From contig OY540812.1 in assembly GCA_961205875.1 (NCBI GenBank), positions 27,537,098 through 27,601,097 of the forward strand: a DNA stretch of 64,000 nucleotides, read 5' to 3'. Below, one piece after another: positions 46,923 to 59,189 of this stretch. Position 1 is the first letter of the stretch. Every line of letters starts with the position of its first letter. The translations under genes and the position numbers were made by a program. This DNA is from Sialis fuliginosa (lineage: Eukaryota; Arthropoda; Insecta; Megaloptera; Sialidae). Under the pieces are notes generated by a model. That model saw only the letters and a program-made list of their open reading frames with translations. It had not been told where the DNA came from and made no database searches.

Positions 46923-47865
46923 TGCGTCTTATAGTTTATATATAGTATATAAAATTAAAATTACATATAAATACAAAAAAAATTTAACCCCGTACACGAT
47001 TTTTTTCCGAATGCACCGATGGTCTGTACTATGTTTCTATGTTTCTCAATGTAATTAACAAGAAGATTTATTAAATACAATATTCGATAATGGATTAATC
47101 ATTGCGCATAAACAATGAATATACCAACAGAAATGGTCCTAAATTCTAAATTGACTGCCAATAAATTGATACCGGCGTTCCCTGTCCTAATTGATTGCAT
47201 TTGCATTTTTCCCAATACTGTCACGTGATAGGAAATAGTATTGTGTTATTTTAATTTAATTTTTCTATTAGGGAATGCAAGCGTGGAGGGTTATCAAATT
47301 TCTTTCTTTTGCAATTGACGTTTTAAAATGCATAACGAAGTAGTGGATCTTCAGAAAAAATCATTATCTCTTAAAAGTATAGGTGTAGAGGCTGAATAAT
47401 ATTTTAATAAGCTACATGTTTTACTCATTTTTACTACACAATATTAAATAACATTTTACCCATAAAATAAAAAAGTTTCTATGTTACTTTTACATCATTT
47501 TTTAAACTACTAGAGTTATTGATTAGTAGATAGTAAAATAGTAAAATTTCAGATAATTTTGACAAAAATGGAACTACTGATATATGTTTATAATATTTCA
47601 TATTCCATACATAAACTGTTTTATAAGTTGATTTATTTGTTTTGGTTTTGAATAATTCATATATGTATCTGTACTCGTATTAAGGTTTATTAAGTACCAC
47701 TGAAGGATCCCGCACAAAAGCAATCGATTTGCCTTTAGGTTGAAATTTTTTATAACTTAGGGAAATTTTAGTTTAAAGTGCATTGATCAAATGTTGTAAT
47801 GGGGGCAACCTACAAAAACCCCAGAATTTCAATGTTATGTTTATTTTTATTTTTATCTTCTAAAG

Positions 47866-48191
47866 CATAGGTGTCCAACCTTTTGAATCTACTGGGGCGC
47901 ATAGCACAAACAAAATGTACCAAGGGCCGCACATACAATTTTTGTGTGCTTTATAAGAGAAAAAAAAACTATTCAGAAACAGTGACATAGCGTAGGATCG
48001 CCGCGTCTCCGAACACTGAAAATAGCGCTCTCTTGTAATTGTAGACCCCTTTTTCGTTACCATCACGGTTTTGCAGCCCCTCAAATTTACTTTTATATAT
48101 ATTATTATATATATTTTTTAATTATCCGATGAGGGCCAAAGATTGGTGTAAAGATACTCGCGGACCACGGGCCGCGGGTTGGACAAGCTTG
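47866..48191. mobile_element. hAT MITE with exact 8-bp duplication
   Basis: Starts CATAGGTGTCCAACC and ends GGTTGGACAAGCTTG. TTCTAAAG is identical on both sides (47858-47865, 48192-48199). The 'GTGTCCAACC...GGGCCGCGGGTTGGAC' design is typical of hAT elements of the Charlie type. Confidence 0.85.
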
Positions 48192-48889
48192 TTCTAAAGG
48201 ATTAATTTTTAGAAAAATTTCCACGAATGAAAAAATGCTTAAACTAGTCAGATAATATAAATAAAATATTTTCAGAAATTTTCCTGACAGTTTTTCGTTT
48301 TTTTGGGTCAGCAGTTTTTTTTTATGCATAAAAAAATATCAGTAAATATTTTAACTATTAGACATATTATTTTATAAAATTAATATTGGCTATACTCGTA
48401 TTGAAAATGTCATATTCAAATAATATTTTACAATATATAATTTTGTATATTTTGTTTTACCAATAGAAATAAATCTATAATATATTTTAAATTTTAATTA
48501 TAAAATTTATCATATTTAGCCCGAGAGAAATTCAACACCGGCTAGAATAATCCGTGTTTTTCATTGTATTTATGTTGATTTAGTTAATGTAACAAACTAT
48601 TTTTAAAATGATTCAAATACAAAGGGAATTTTAAATATAAAGTAATTGCATTACACCAAAACAATTTTTTTCATACGTTTATTTACAGCGACATTGTTAT
48701 TTTTTGTAAATAAATATAACAGTAAGGGAACAGTGGCGAATGTGGCACATTATTATTAAATAAAAAATAAAATATGGAAAAAAAAATTTGAATTTTTTTC
48801 AGTAGTATGAATATTTGCAATATAACTCATAATTTGACAATATTTGTTATATATATTTTTTTAATTTAATATATTAATTTATCATAATT

Positions 48890-49060
48890 TGAACCGGAAT
48901 TTATTTATGGTTCGAGTTCGGTTCGGGTACAAATATAAATTTTGGTTCGGGTTTGGGTTTAGCATGGTGCAAACTATTTGGGTTCAAAAACCGTTATTTT
49001 TTCAGGGTTTAGATTCGGGGTCGGGTTCAAGTTTGCATTTGAAAGAAAATTACTTGGTTC
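48890..49060 (+). repeat. GGTTCGGGT-rich degenerate repeat
   Basis: Repeated GGTTCGGGT/TTCGGGTTT words over about 170 bp. Resembles the opposite-strand body of the hAT family at 20959 but without its ends. The open frame through it (FGFGFS-like) is a by-product of the repeat. Confidence 0.5.
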
Positions 49061-49364
49061 GAAAAAAAAAATTATACTAATTAACAAATAAAATATTTTC
49101 TGAAGAAGAACAAACGTAACTAAAATATTACTAGAAAAAGGGAAACATTAAAATTTTACAGATTTTTTCACCATATTGAAATGTAATTCAGTTATAGAAT
49201 TAAAAAAAATAATTATTTTAGTAGCGAAATTGATAACTCACATCATATCATAAAATTGAAACAAGTAAATTAAAATTTACAAAAAAATAACTTACATGCT
49301 CCCCCTAAGAAAATATAATATTAAAGAAAATTAAATAATACAATATATTTTTTTATCTGCCATT

Positions 49365-49485
49365 TGCCCATGTCTGCCTTTTGTCTTGTCTGACTTTTCT
49401 CCATGTCGGCCTTTTGGGAGAGTCTCTTTTGTCCATGTCTGACTTTTATCCATGTCGGCCTTTCGGGATTCTGCCTTTTGTCGTA
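49365..49485 (-). repeat. Minisatellite, GACATGGA(C)AAAAG units
   Basis: In minus sense, units of about 20 bp alternate 'gccgacatgga' and 'agtcagacatgga' with 'aaaag' between, five to six times. Confidence 0.65.
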
Positions 49486-51674
49486 GACACAATTATAATA
49501 TGAACTTGACTAATAAACGAAACTAAAAATGGTTATTTGTTGATAAGGATACATTCTTGGAGGTATAATAACATTTGTATTTATATTTTTTTACTATTAT
49601 ATTGACAAATTAACTAAGTACATTTTTGTTTATTTTGTGACATTTGGCCTTGCGAAAGGGTCAAGCATAGGAAAAAATTTAAGAACAAAAAATACTAGAT
49701 AAAAATCAAAGGGCCCATTGATCCTATATGTCCCTGGTCGAAATAACAATCTCATGTAATTACTGTATCACGATTTTACAATAGATTCTGAAGCTAATGC
49801 TACTCATCTTCGCACCCCCGTGTCTATGTTTAGAATTAGTTTAGGGAGAACAAAAAAATAAAAAAATAAAATAAAACAAGAAGAAAAAACGTAATCAAGC
49901 TGTCCGAAGGGTCCGATGAGTCTCATGGACAACCCTCTTTAATAAAAAAAATTGGGTTATTATTTGAACTTTCGTTTGATTAACGAATCGAAATTGTAAC
50001 TGAGGTACCTACATAATTTTGTTCAGTTTATTTTCTAACAGTCTTAAAATGAAAATAATGTCACGTTCTAGCGTAATGATAGATAGCCATAAAAACCATA
50101 AAGTCTTAGGCTTTTTAACAGTGAACCCTCCATCAAAATCGGTTCGGTAGTTTAATCGGAATAAATAATAACATCCTAAATTTATATCCTGTTTCACTGC
50201 AACGATATGTTTTAAAAAATATACTAAAGCAAAATTAATTCTAATAATAGCGAACAAAAACTTTTTTAATTAAAACTTTAATTTTTGTAACATAAATCTC
50301 ACACAAGTCGAATTAGTGTTTCGGCTTTGTGAAAATAACCGTATCAAATAAACTTTTAAATGAATAACGCTGTTCATTTTTTACCGATACCCAGTAAATC
50401 TTTGACCATCGATTTTCTGCCAAACGCTGTGTATTAATTACAGTTCATGTTTGACTTAACGGAAAATATTAATTAAAATACATACATAAATTACGTATTC
50501 AATGTAAAATATTATTATTATTATCATTTTACAAAATAAATTAATTGAAAATATCGGTTTCATACGTACTACATGTATAATTATTTTATAATTTCTATAA
50601 ATAAAATACTTCATCTCTATATTTATTTAAAAACTATCACAAAGTCTACGTACTTAATTTGAAAAAAGGAACACTGTGACTATCTTTCTGTTACAGACTT
50701 CTAGCTATTGAACAGTTTGATCAAGAATGCTGAGATCTGGTATAATTATAATAAATTGTGGACCAATGGGCTATACAAATAAAATTTTTAGTTTTTGACG
50801 TTTTTGAGGTGGGGGGGGGGAATGGGATTAATTCAATCTCAGCGAGTGAGATAACCCCTCCCCCAAACTTCTAAAATTAAAGCAAATTAAATTAAAAAAT
50901 GCTTATTAAATTTCCTAATTAACTTTTTTTTTTCAAATTTAGAGAATATGATCCCCTCTATTTAAACATAGATCCTCGTCTGATACTACGTCATTTACTT
51001 TAAACATAAACAGAAAAAAATCAAAAAAACGTATATAAAAGCTATTATAATTCACATAAAGCAAAACCATTTAAAAACCCCAAAACAAAAATCTAGAAAG
51101 AAGAATTTTCGTATATAAAAATTATCCACTGCACTGTAAAATGTCAAAAATGATTTAGAGAGTTTATAAATAACGTGTAGCAGCGCAGCAAGAAAACACC
51201 AATGCACAAAACAAAACAGAAAACAAGTTAAAGGACGCTTAAAGTGACAAAAATAATGGCACTGTGGAACACCAACTCTTTTCATAGACTTCGACGTCGC
51301 GCAGAGTTTCTAAATGGGTATTGGGTCGGTCGAAAGTATACAAAGTTTATCAATGTGTTGATTGTAATAAACATTTGTCAAGTGCGAGTCGAGCTTTGCG
51401 TATTAGTGTCCTATACCGCAGATTAAAGGGCATATATTCAAACTTAGGAATTATTGAGCCAAATGTCTTTTATAAATATCTCTTCGATTTAAAGCCATGA
51501 CGTCATTAGAGTGATAATTAAAAATTAACTTCACTATCGTTAAAAAATCATAAATATTTTTTAAATATCATTTGTACGGTTTTACAAATTCTATGTATGT
51601 ATTTGTAAATTATTTAAAAAAATGTTTTTTTAACATTCCGCATAATGGTAGATATGCTCAGTCTATATATTTTA

Positions 51675-51905
51675 TACTAGCTACTACCCGCGACTTTGTT
51701 CGCTTGGAATACATGTTAGATAATACAGACAACTAAACTAACCTAACCTATAGCGCGTACGAATTTTTGAGATACAAAGTAGCCCATGTTCTTCCTCGGG
51801 ATGCAAGCTGTCTCCCTGCTAAATTTCGTCAAAATCGGTTCAGCGATTTAGCCGTGAAAAGGTAACAAACAGACAGATATACAGATAGAGACACTTTCGT
51901 ATTTA
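51675..51905 (+). mobile_element. RTE-like LINE 3' fragment
   Basis: TACTAGCTACTACCCGCGAC, 'gtagcccatgttcttcctcg', 'aaaatcggttcagcgattta' and an 'aacagacagata' tail. The best preserved of the LINE tails in the window. Confidence 0.7.
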
Positions 51906-52584
51906 TGTTATGTATTATTATAGTACCTATACTTAGATATTATGTTTTTAAGTCTATACTTACGTCGTTTTAAAGGAAATTTAATTTGTTTTGATAGTTT
52001 CTATAAATTTTTAATTAAAATCTATACATATGTATGTACCTACATCATTTAAAGGAAATTTTGACAATATAAAAAAATGTATTTGTTTGTTCCGCCTTGA
52101 CAGGAAAACTACTTAAATGATTTTGATGAAACGTTAACTGTTAGAAAACCTAAGACCCTAAGATCAGTTTAGACTATATGATAAATGATAAATTAGATAC
52201 TTATTAGGACAAGCCCATAGTATGAAACTTTTTGATTTGATTTAAAAATAAACATGGATGAAGATATGTTCAAAATCTATTTATTGTTTTATTTAGAACC
52301 ACTGTGCGTCGTACTCACGTTGTAGTGAAAATACATAAAAAAAATAGTGTGCTCTGAATTATTTTAGACTTTAGACGTACACTGTTTTTTCGGGTTTGAT
52401 TTAGGCTGCATATGTGGATTTATTGAAAGAAAATTATTGTCGTTGTAGATGAAAATATAGCGCAGGGATTTTCAGTAACAACAATACTTTCTTTTAAGTA
52501 GAATTGAATGTAAACAATTTGAATTGAATCACTTTTATTCATTATAGTCTGTTTCATTTAAGATTGTAGTGGTGGTCGGGGATT

Positions 52585-52830
52585 AGACGGTATGATTCAC
52601 ACAGGCACTGTCCTATGAAGATAATGTCAATTTGATCGTGTTATCGGCCAACGTTTAGTCTCACCTTGCAGTGGACATCTTCTAAAAAGTGCGCAGTTTT
52701 AAGAGAGCCCTTAAGATGTCCACTGCAAGATGGACGAAACGTTGGCCGACCACACTAATATATTGACGTGGCTTACATTCAGAAGCCAAGAGTTATATGC
52801 AGATCACCGCAGAAGTCTCAAAACTCGTGA
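52585..52830. repeat. Hairpin repeat with CGAAACGTTGGC motif, copy 2
   Basis: GTCAATTTGATCGTGTTATC-GGCCAACGTTT at the left is inverse to AAACGTTGGCCGACCACACT.. at the right. CTTGCAGTGGACATCTT pairs with AAGATGTCCACTGCAAG. A small stem GTCC/GGAC directly precedes GAAAC on the plus strand. Confidence 0.7.
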
Positions 52831-53275
52831 CCTTTTTTTCGTTCTCAGTTCAAATTTGGTGCCCTTTAAAAATCTAAAAATTACTTAAATCAACTTTATT
52901 TATGTCTAGTCGAGAGTGTCGGTTTTAAATAGCAAAAATTAACTACTTATTTGATATTAATCTATAAATCAATAATTAAAGTAAAATTAAATAAATAAAA
53001 TATTTTTTGCAAAAAAATTATAACGAAACTTTTCTGTCACGTGTACAAAAAGAAATTCGCTTAATTTTTCACGAAACAAGATCGTTTCAATTTTCACGAG
53101 ACGAGACTTCAGTTTCAAAAACCGTTATGAGACGAGACATTCTAATATCCTAATATGCAGTAATATCCCCTAATATCCGACGGTTTGGTAACCGCTGATA
53201 TAACATTATTAAATGTAAGAAAACTGTCAATGACAGATCTTAACATTATAGTAAATAATTGCAATATAAACTCAC

Positions 53276-53388
53276 ATTTTTGCAATTATCTTCATCCCAT
53301 CTGTACCGGCAGTTATTGCGTCCGTTGCATCTCAAATCTTGGGCAATACAAGTATTGTCTTCACAATCGTACTCGTCATCTTCACATT
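53276..53388 (-). CDS. Exon: LDL-receptor class A module
   Basis: The acceptor AG is at 53390-53389 and the donor GTGAGT at 53275-53270. The first two bases complete the codon started by the previous exon (C+AA, Gln), and the exon ends in phase 0. The 37 complete codons hold six cysteines at 134, 141, 146, 153, 159 and 168, spaced as in an LDLa repeat (CEDDEYDC, EDNTC, IAQDLRC, NGRNNC, then RWDEDNC). The module is a single small exon, as is common for LDLa repeats. The calcium cage is only partly kept: NG and the terminal DE are present, but the acidic residue after the fifth cysteine is replaced by Tyr and the usual Ser before DE by Trp. In Neto and LEV-10 proteins one LDLa module sits next to the membrane, as here. 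Confidence 0.93.
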
Positions 53389-53635
53389 CTGGAAAGAGAG
53401 AGAAATATAAATATGTACAATACGTATTTTTTTCAATATAAAAAAAATGATTTCGAAAAATTTTATTTTTAATTTATATGCAGAACACATGTATATTTAA
53501 TATAATTTTTTACTTTGTTTATAATTAAAAGTAAAACATTAAATATAATTTTGCGATCGCAGTATATCTCATACAATATATATAAATTATATTCCGAACT
53601 CGCTATCTCTTTTCCACAGTAAATATAGACTAAAG

Positions 53636-53882
53636 TCCAGTATTATCAAGTTTAACTAAATGCTCCTTTAACTAATTGTCATATTATTAACAGAACCAAG
53701 CATAATATATTTAATTAAATGGGTTTTTAATTGTCTACACTATGTTTTTACAACGCATATTATGTACATTTTTCATTGAGAGCCTTAATATTGATCTAAA
53801 TCACGTTTGTAATATACAAAATTTTGGTTAAAGGAGCATTTAGTGCTAAAGGAGCTTTAAATTGGTTAATAATACCGGGCAT
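53636..53882. mobile_element. MITE with CCAGTATTAT ends
   Basis: 'ccagtattatcaagtttaac' with 'aaatgctcctttaact' at the left. 'gttaaaggagcatttagtgc' and 'ggttaataataccggg' at the right, inverted. Related ends are seen at 5430 and 56088. Confidence 0.6.
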
Positions 53883-54179
53883 ATATCTTTAATATATACT
53901 ATGGCCTCGCAAACAGTAATTTGTTGCACTTGCACTACTTGCACTCATCGTACTCTACATATTACTTTTACGGATGCGTCTTTAGCAACGCTATCATGGC
54001 AAAGTGTTATCTTACTATTTAGTTTGTCATTACTTTGAATAAACATAGTTCTGAAACTATACGTTAATGTATGTGTTTTATAATTTTTATAGTATTTAAA
54101 AGGGTTGAAGTTTCTAATAATCAGTGTTTAAAACGTCTCTGGATAGAATTTCAATAAATAGAGTTCACTCATTTACCAT

Positions 54180-55775
54180 GTCATTGTATTAAAAACTCTA
54201 TTTTTAATATCCAATTACTCAAAAATCATTCGTCCAATATTATAAAAACATCTACCAAGTAAATGCACAGCGCTTCCTCGTACTAAACTCACAAAAGGTA
54301 GTTAATTATTGAATAATTTAAATAAAAACCGATAGTGATTAGATAAATTGCCTGGAATTGGTTAACAATTTAATTTTTATACAATTTTACTAAAAAATAT
54401 TAGTTTGAAATTTTACTTAAAACGCACCTGATTATGTTTTCGTATATTTTTAATTTTTTGACAATTTCAATCTAAATCTAAAGGACCCCGCAGTTTTTGA
54501 TAGGGAAATGGCTTTCAGTCAATCTCTTTGAAACCAACTGGAAAATATTCTCTAAATCATCCCGATTAAAAGTCTCAATGGTCGCAACCGCCTAAGTTCC
54601 CGAGGTCTCACGAAAATAGCTGTTTTGTACCTAATAATGCAATAAAAAAATCGATATAGTACAGGACATTTTGAACAAAGAAATTAATTTTTATGTATCG
54701 TTTTGTTTATTTAATTTCTAGATTTTTATGTTGTTAAAGTTTGCAAGTTCTAGCAAATTGTTTTATGGATTATAATAAAGTATTTATAAAACATGTTAAG
54801 GTATGTGTAGTGCCGTCAGGGCCAGCTACTAGCGATAGTATTAAAAATATTAAATTGTAAAATAAAAACAATAGAAAATTAGTTGTCATAAAAATATAAC
54901 TTTGATTTGTAACACACTTATGGGACACCTTTTATAAATGTAACTATTTTAAAAATATGCTACTTGTCTAGCCTGACAACTTTTGTCTTTAAAGTTTTCT
55001 TCCATTTGTTATAATAAATTAAATATTGAACTTGGGAAATCCTGTACTATATCGATTTTTTTATTGCAGAATTAGGTACAAAACAGCTTTTTACGCAAGA
55101 CCTCGGGAACTTAGGCGGTTGCGACCATTGAGAATTTTAATCGGGATGATTTAGGGAATATTTTCCAGTTGGTTTCAAAGAGATTGACTGAAAGCCATTT
55201 CCCTATCAAAAACTGCGGAGTCCTTTATGCAAACTAAACGTCAAAATGACATTTAATATGTCCAAGCAAATATCAATTTAGAAAAACAAAACACGAATTT
55301 TTAAAATAAATTGAGGTAAATCTTTGTAAAGGATTATTTTACAACAAACGTTGTAGAACTATATTATAGGAAATTTAATGCTCTACAAAAAATATTCTAT
55401 AAAATTTTCACGTAACATGTGTCGTTCTTAAGATATCTTGAAAAAATAAATATTTTGGGATGTCACCCCTCCCCCTTACACAGGATTTTGATGATTTTGA
55501 AATGGCAATGTTCTCAAGCCAGATCCAACCATCCGACCAAGTTTCAACAATATCGGTTCCGTGGTTCATGAGTTATGCGTGTGACAAGGATTCAGGGGAC
55601 AAACGGACGAACGGACAGACACAGAACGAAAAGTGTTTGTCTTGACGTGAAACGGAAAGATAAATTTAAAATTTTGAAATCGGATAATATTTTTTTTGTC
55701 TCAATCTGAAACGATCACAAAGCTTCTCGTATCTTTGATATTGCGAGGAAGCAAAAAAATAATAATAAAATATAT
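54180..55775 (+). mobile_element. Family A repeat, copy 1, interrupted
   Basis: Same order of blocks as 58230-58950: 'accaagtaaatgcacagcgc', 'caatttcaatctaaatcta', then (after the insert) 'gtcaaaatgacatttaatat', 'gggatgtcacccctccccct' and the terminal hairpin text 'gcttctcgtatct..gcgaggaagc'. The fold-back element 54481-55225 splits it. It looks like a non-LTR tail with a 3' stem-loop, class uncertain. Confidence 0.65.
54481..55225. mobile_element. Fold-back element nested in a repeat
   Basis: AAGGACCCCGCAGTTTTTGA at the left and, inverted, AAGGACTCCGCAGTTTTTGA at the right, with TA on both sides. Arms of about 200 bp (54481-54680, 55028-55225) share GGAAATGGCTTTCAGTCAAT and GGTCGCAACCGCCTAAGTTC. 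The loop is about 350 bp with no ORF. Confidence 0.8.
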
Positions 55776-56087
55776 GAGCTATCCATAAATAACATATTAA
55801 ATTTTTAGACTTTTATCTATACATTTCTCTAACAATCCAATAACCTTTATTTACTGTTTCTATAGTTTATAATCCATCTGTGGTTAAAATTGAAAATAGA
55901 ATACGATGAAAGTATGAATTTATAGGAAAATTAGATTACTGTAGAAATTTAGAACTAATTGATAAATCTTTAAAGCAAATAATATTGAAATAAAACGCAT
56001 TATTAATTTATTTTAAACATAAGGTACTGGCACCAGTCTTGGATCACACCCCATTGTGAACACTTATTTAATTCAATAAACTAATGA

Positions 56088-56380
56088 CCAGTTTTATAAA
56101 GAATTTGCTTGAGTGCAAAATTAAATTAGCTTCCAGTTAACGCTATCTGCTAGGTGTCAAATTATTATTAAATTGCTCGATATTTTAAAGCAGTGGTAAT
56201 AAATGTATAATTATGTATATGCTATGCATTTTATGAGGTACACTTGGTAGCACTTATTTTGAGTCGCACTTATCGCATCAAGGTTATCATATAATATTCT
56301 GTCATTTATATTCAGTACCTAGCAGATAGCATTCACTGGAAACTAATTTGTTTATAATACCTAGCATAAACTATAAATAT
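56088..56380. mobile_element. Fold-back MITE, CCRGTATTAT family, copy 2
   Basis: 'accagttttataaagaattt' and 'gctatctgctaggtgtcaa' at the left. 'tacctagcagatagcattca' and 'ttataatacc' inverted at the right. Counterpart of 5430-5755. Confidence 0.55.
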
Positions 56381-57798
56381 TTGTTGATATTTGGTTGCAG
56401 CTATTACTGAATCATAATTTATAGACACATAACTCGAAAACAGCTTAAATTAATAAAATAAAATAATTTAATTGGTCAATTTGTGTCAAAATGGTGTACA
56501 TTTCAACTAATTATTAGTGTATTTTCAATCATTAGAAAGTATCCATCACATGGTGCCTATTACTGGTTTAATATTATACCTACATTTATTTTTAATTAAA
56601 TTTGGGCAAATAATTTGGTTTCAACACGCCAAAGACCTCCGGATTCGCCCATTGGGTATATGTTACCCAAAGTAATCAATAACAGTTTCAGAATGTCTGC
56701 CTCACTTTGTAAAACTACTTTTATAATGAAATTTTTTAAACGGTTCTTGTTTTTCAATATTTTCATTATATAAGAAAATTCACATACAGAAAATGTAAAA
56801 TTAGATTTTCAATTTTACATTCTGCCATAGGACATATATATACATATATCGAACTCGAAGCATGAACTAAAAATAAATAAAAAACGTAAAGAATAAGGAC
56901 ATTCAATTTTATTGAAAAATTATGCTTTACTTGGATGATTCTTAACTTCTCTATAAAGTATGTTTTATGAACATTTTCAACTCCCATAAAAATTGTTTTT
57001 ATTGTTTTAGATATATCGAAATTTCAATTGACGTACCTAAAGGACAAAAATGCGAAAATTAGTTTCTGTTAAAACTTGTGTGTTACTCTCAACATGACTT
57101 TTTAAATAAAATTTCGTAGTAGATCTTTATTACGTACTACCTATAACAATTCTGATATTTTCTAATTAGAAAACTAATTTTTTTTACTATTTTATAGTAC
57201 ATATGATATAATTTTATTTTATTTTTTATTCGATTTTTGCTTTTTTGCAGTGCTCGTCGTAAAATTAGCAAAGACAAGATTTTAGTGCCAACCGGATTAG
57301 CGGATTTTCACAAATTTTGAACTTATAAAACTTATAATAAATAATATCATAATAATTTTCTGGAAAATTTCATTGAAATTTTTCATATTCAATTAATAAT
57401 AAAAATACTACGGAACAAGGATGTTTTTAAAATCTTTTTTATTTAATATTATTAATCAATTAATAACACCAGGATCGTATTGTGGATATTTTGAATCTAT
57501 AGAAAACTAATTCTTAAAAACATATCTACAACATTTTGTTCTTTTGTTTTTAAACTGTTCTGAAATATATTTTCAGTTATTTATAAAATAAAATAAAAAT
57601 TATTTTAATGTCAAAAATAAGTAACTAAAGTTTTAAAATAATTCCTTTTATGTTGACTGTCGAATTGAAACAACAAATATTAGCAAGTGTTTGAAATACA
57701 AAATAATTATTTTATTATACACCGTAAGTTAAATTTTACACATTGAATATTATGTATAGCAAAAAGTTAGATAAGAATAAAAACATCCTGTAACTTAC

Positions 57799-58042
57799 GT
57801 TGGTTAGGTCCCCTTTCCCTAAACGCCGTGTACAAAGCTTCGAATGAAGAATTGATCGAAGCGGCCTCTGCGTAAAACCGGATAAACATCAAACTAGCCT
57901 TGGAGGTTACAGAGTCCGCGATGGACCCGCAGAACCTTTTGTGTCGGGAAGGCAAGTCCGTGCGGTCGGAGAAGATTTCCACGAAATTGGTGGCGCAATC
58001 GTTGGGAACTGCTACTTTGAAGTTGGGGAATGATAATTGGAT
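57799..58042 (-). CDS. Exon: second half of CUB domain
   Basis: Phase 0 entry after acceptor AG (58044-58043) and phase 1 exit at donor GTAAGT (57798-57793). It encodes 81 codons starting IQLSFPNFKVAVPNDC. Cys67 and Cys89 (in KRFCGS) supply the second CUB disulfide. The stretch NFVEIFSD matches the conserved CUB strand that normally reads D-x-[VL]-E-[IV]-[RY]-D, and RFCGS is the usual F/Y-C-G. The stretch ASLMFIRFYAE, then FEALYTAF, gives the last strands that close the domain. An NSS sequon is present. Together with the previous exon this makes one complete CUB domain of about 118 residues, the normal size. Confidence 0.92.
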
Positions 58043-59189
58043 CTGTAACAAAAGGATTGACATATTATATTTATACGTAGTATAGTAAATATTGTAATAC
58101 TTATATTCGTATATAATACCAGATATACAGGGTAAGTCATTTTGATTGACAATTGTGAATAATATGCAAAAAAACGTGTGAAATCATAATTGCAGGATAG
58201 TTTAGGTTTTTGTATGAAAATAAAATAAAAATTAAAAACGTCTGCCAAGTAAATGTATAATGCTTCCCCGTGCTAAATTCACCAAAGGTAGTTAATTATC
58301 AAACAATTATAATAAACACTTATTTAAGAATTTACATGAACTGCCATTGGTTAACCATTTAATTTTTTTATACAATTTTATTTAGAAAAAATAATTCTAC
58401 ATTGTTCGTTATGCGCCTGATTATTTTTTTGAATATTTTTAATTTTTTAACAATTTCAATCTAAATCTAAATTTTTCTGCTATGCGAACTTCAAAATGAC
58501 ATTTAATATGCCAAAGTAAATAGCGATTATAAAAACACATGACGATTTTTTAAAGCAAATTGAGATAAATCTTGTGGTGACATACATATATTATAGGAAA
58601 TTGAATGCTCTATAAAAAAGATCCTATAAAATTTTCACGAAACATGTATCGTTCTTGAGATGTCTTGAAAAAAAAATATTTTGGGACGTCACCCCTCCCT
58701 CTGATACACGATTTTGACGATTTTGAAATGGGACCGTCCTTAAGCTAGACCCAACCAACCAATCATGTTTCATTAATTCATTGGTTCATGAGTTATGTGT
58801 GTGCCAAGGATTCAGGGGGCAGACAGACAGCCACACAGAATACAGATATGGAACAAAAAGGTGTTTGTCTTAACCTGAAATTTTGAAATTTTTTTCTCAT
58901 TTTAAAACAATCAAAAAGCTTCTCGTATCTTCGATATGGCGAGGAAGCAAAACTGTTAAAAATTATTATTATTCATTGCTTTTAGGTTTTTTAAGTCGAT
59001 TTTTATGTTTTGTATTTCATAGTTTTTAGAATCAATGTTCCTTGATTTTTATTCTTCCTGTATAAACGACTTATGCATAAAATTTCTAAACATAAATAAA
59101 CAAAAATAAATATATGTCATCATAATATTGAAAAATAAAACATTTCATTGAATATCTATCCAATAACAAATACATCACAAGTCACTCAC
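58043..59189 (-). other. Intron (1.1 kb) inside the CUB domain
   Basis: Phase 0, donor GTGAGT at 59189-59184 and acceptor AG at 58044-58043. Mostly filled by family A repeat copy 2. A left end 'acagggtaagtcattttgat' of a mariner-like MITE is at about 58128. Confidence 0.85.
58230..58950 (+). mobile_element. Family A repeat, copy 2, uninterrupted
   Basis: Runs 'aaaacgtctgccaagtaaat' to 'cgatatggcgaggaagc' without the insert seen at 54481, so it works as an empty-site reference. Ends in a stem-loop (GCTTCTCG.../...CGAGGAAGC). Confidence 0.65.

Larger units (their letters stand above)
37983..53275 (-). other. Intron (15.3 kb) between LDLa and membrane exons
   Basis: The largest intron of the gene. 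It contains LINE tails, the mariner inverted dimer and a hAT MITE. The remaining stretches (41010-43850, 44300-46180, 50000-51670) are AT-rich and show no coding signal. A 'GTACTTAAGTAC'-rich patch is at 38220-38410. Confidence 0.8.
53389..57798 (-). other. Intron (4.4 kb) between CUB and LDLa exons
   Basis: Contains a CCRGTATTAT-type MITE, family A repeat copy 1 with its nested fold-back, and a second MITE. 56400-57780 shows nothing recognisable. Confidence 0.8.

Noticed and set aside
48889-49080. FGFGFS-like open frame
   Set aside because: Produced by the GGTTCGGGT degenerate repeat. No start context or neighbours.
52700-52760. Functional hammerhead ribozyme
   Set aside because: GAAAC and a short stem are present but the CUGAUGA box is not. 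Kept only as a finding to test.
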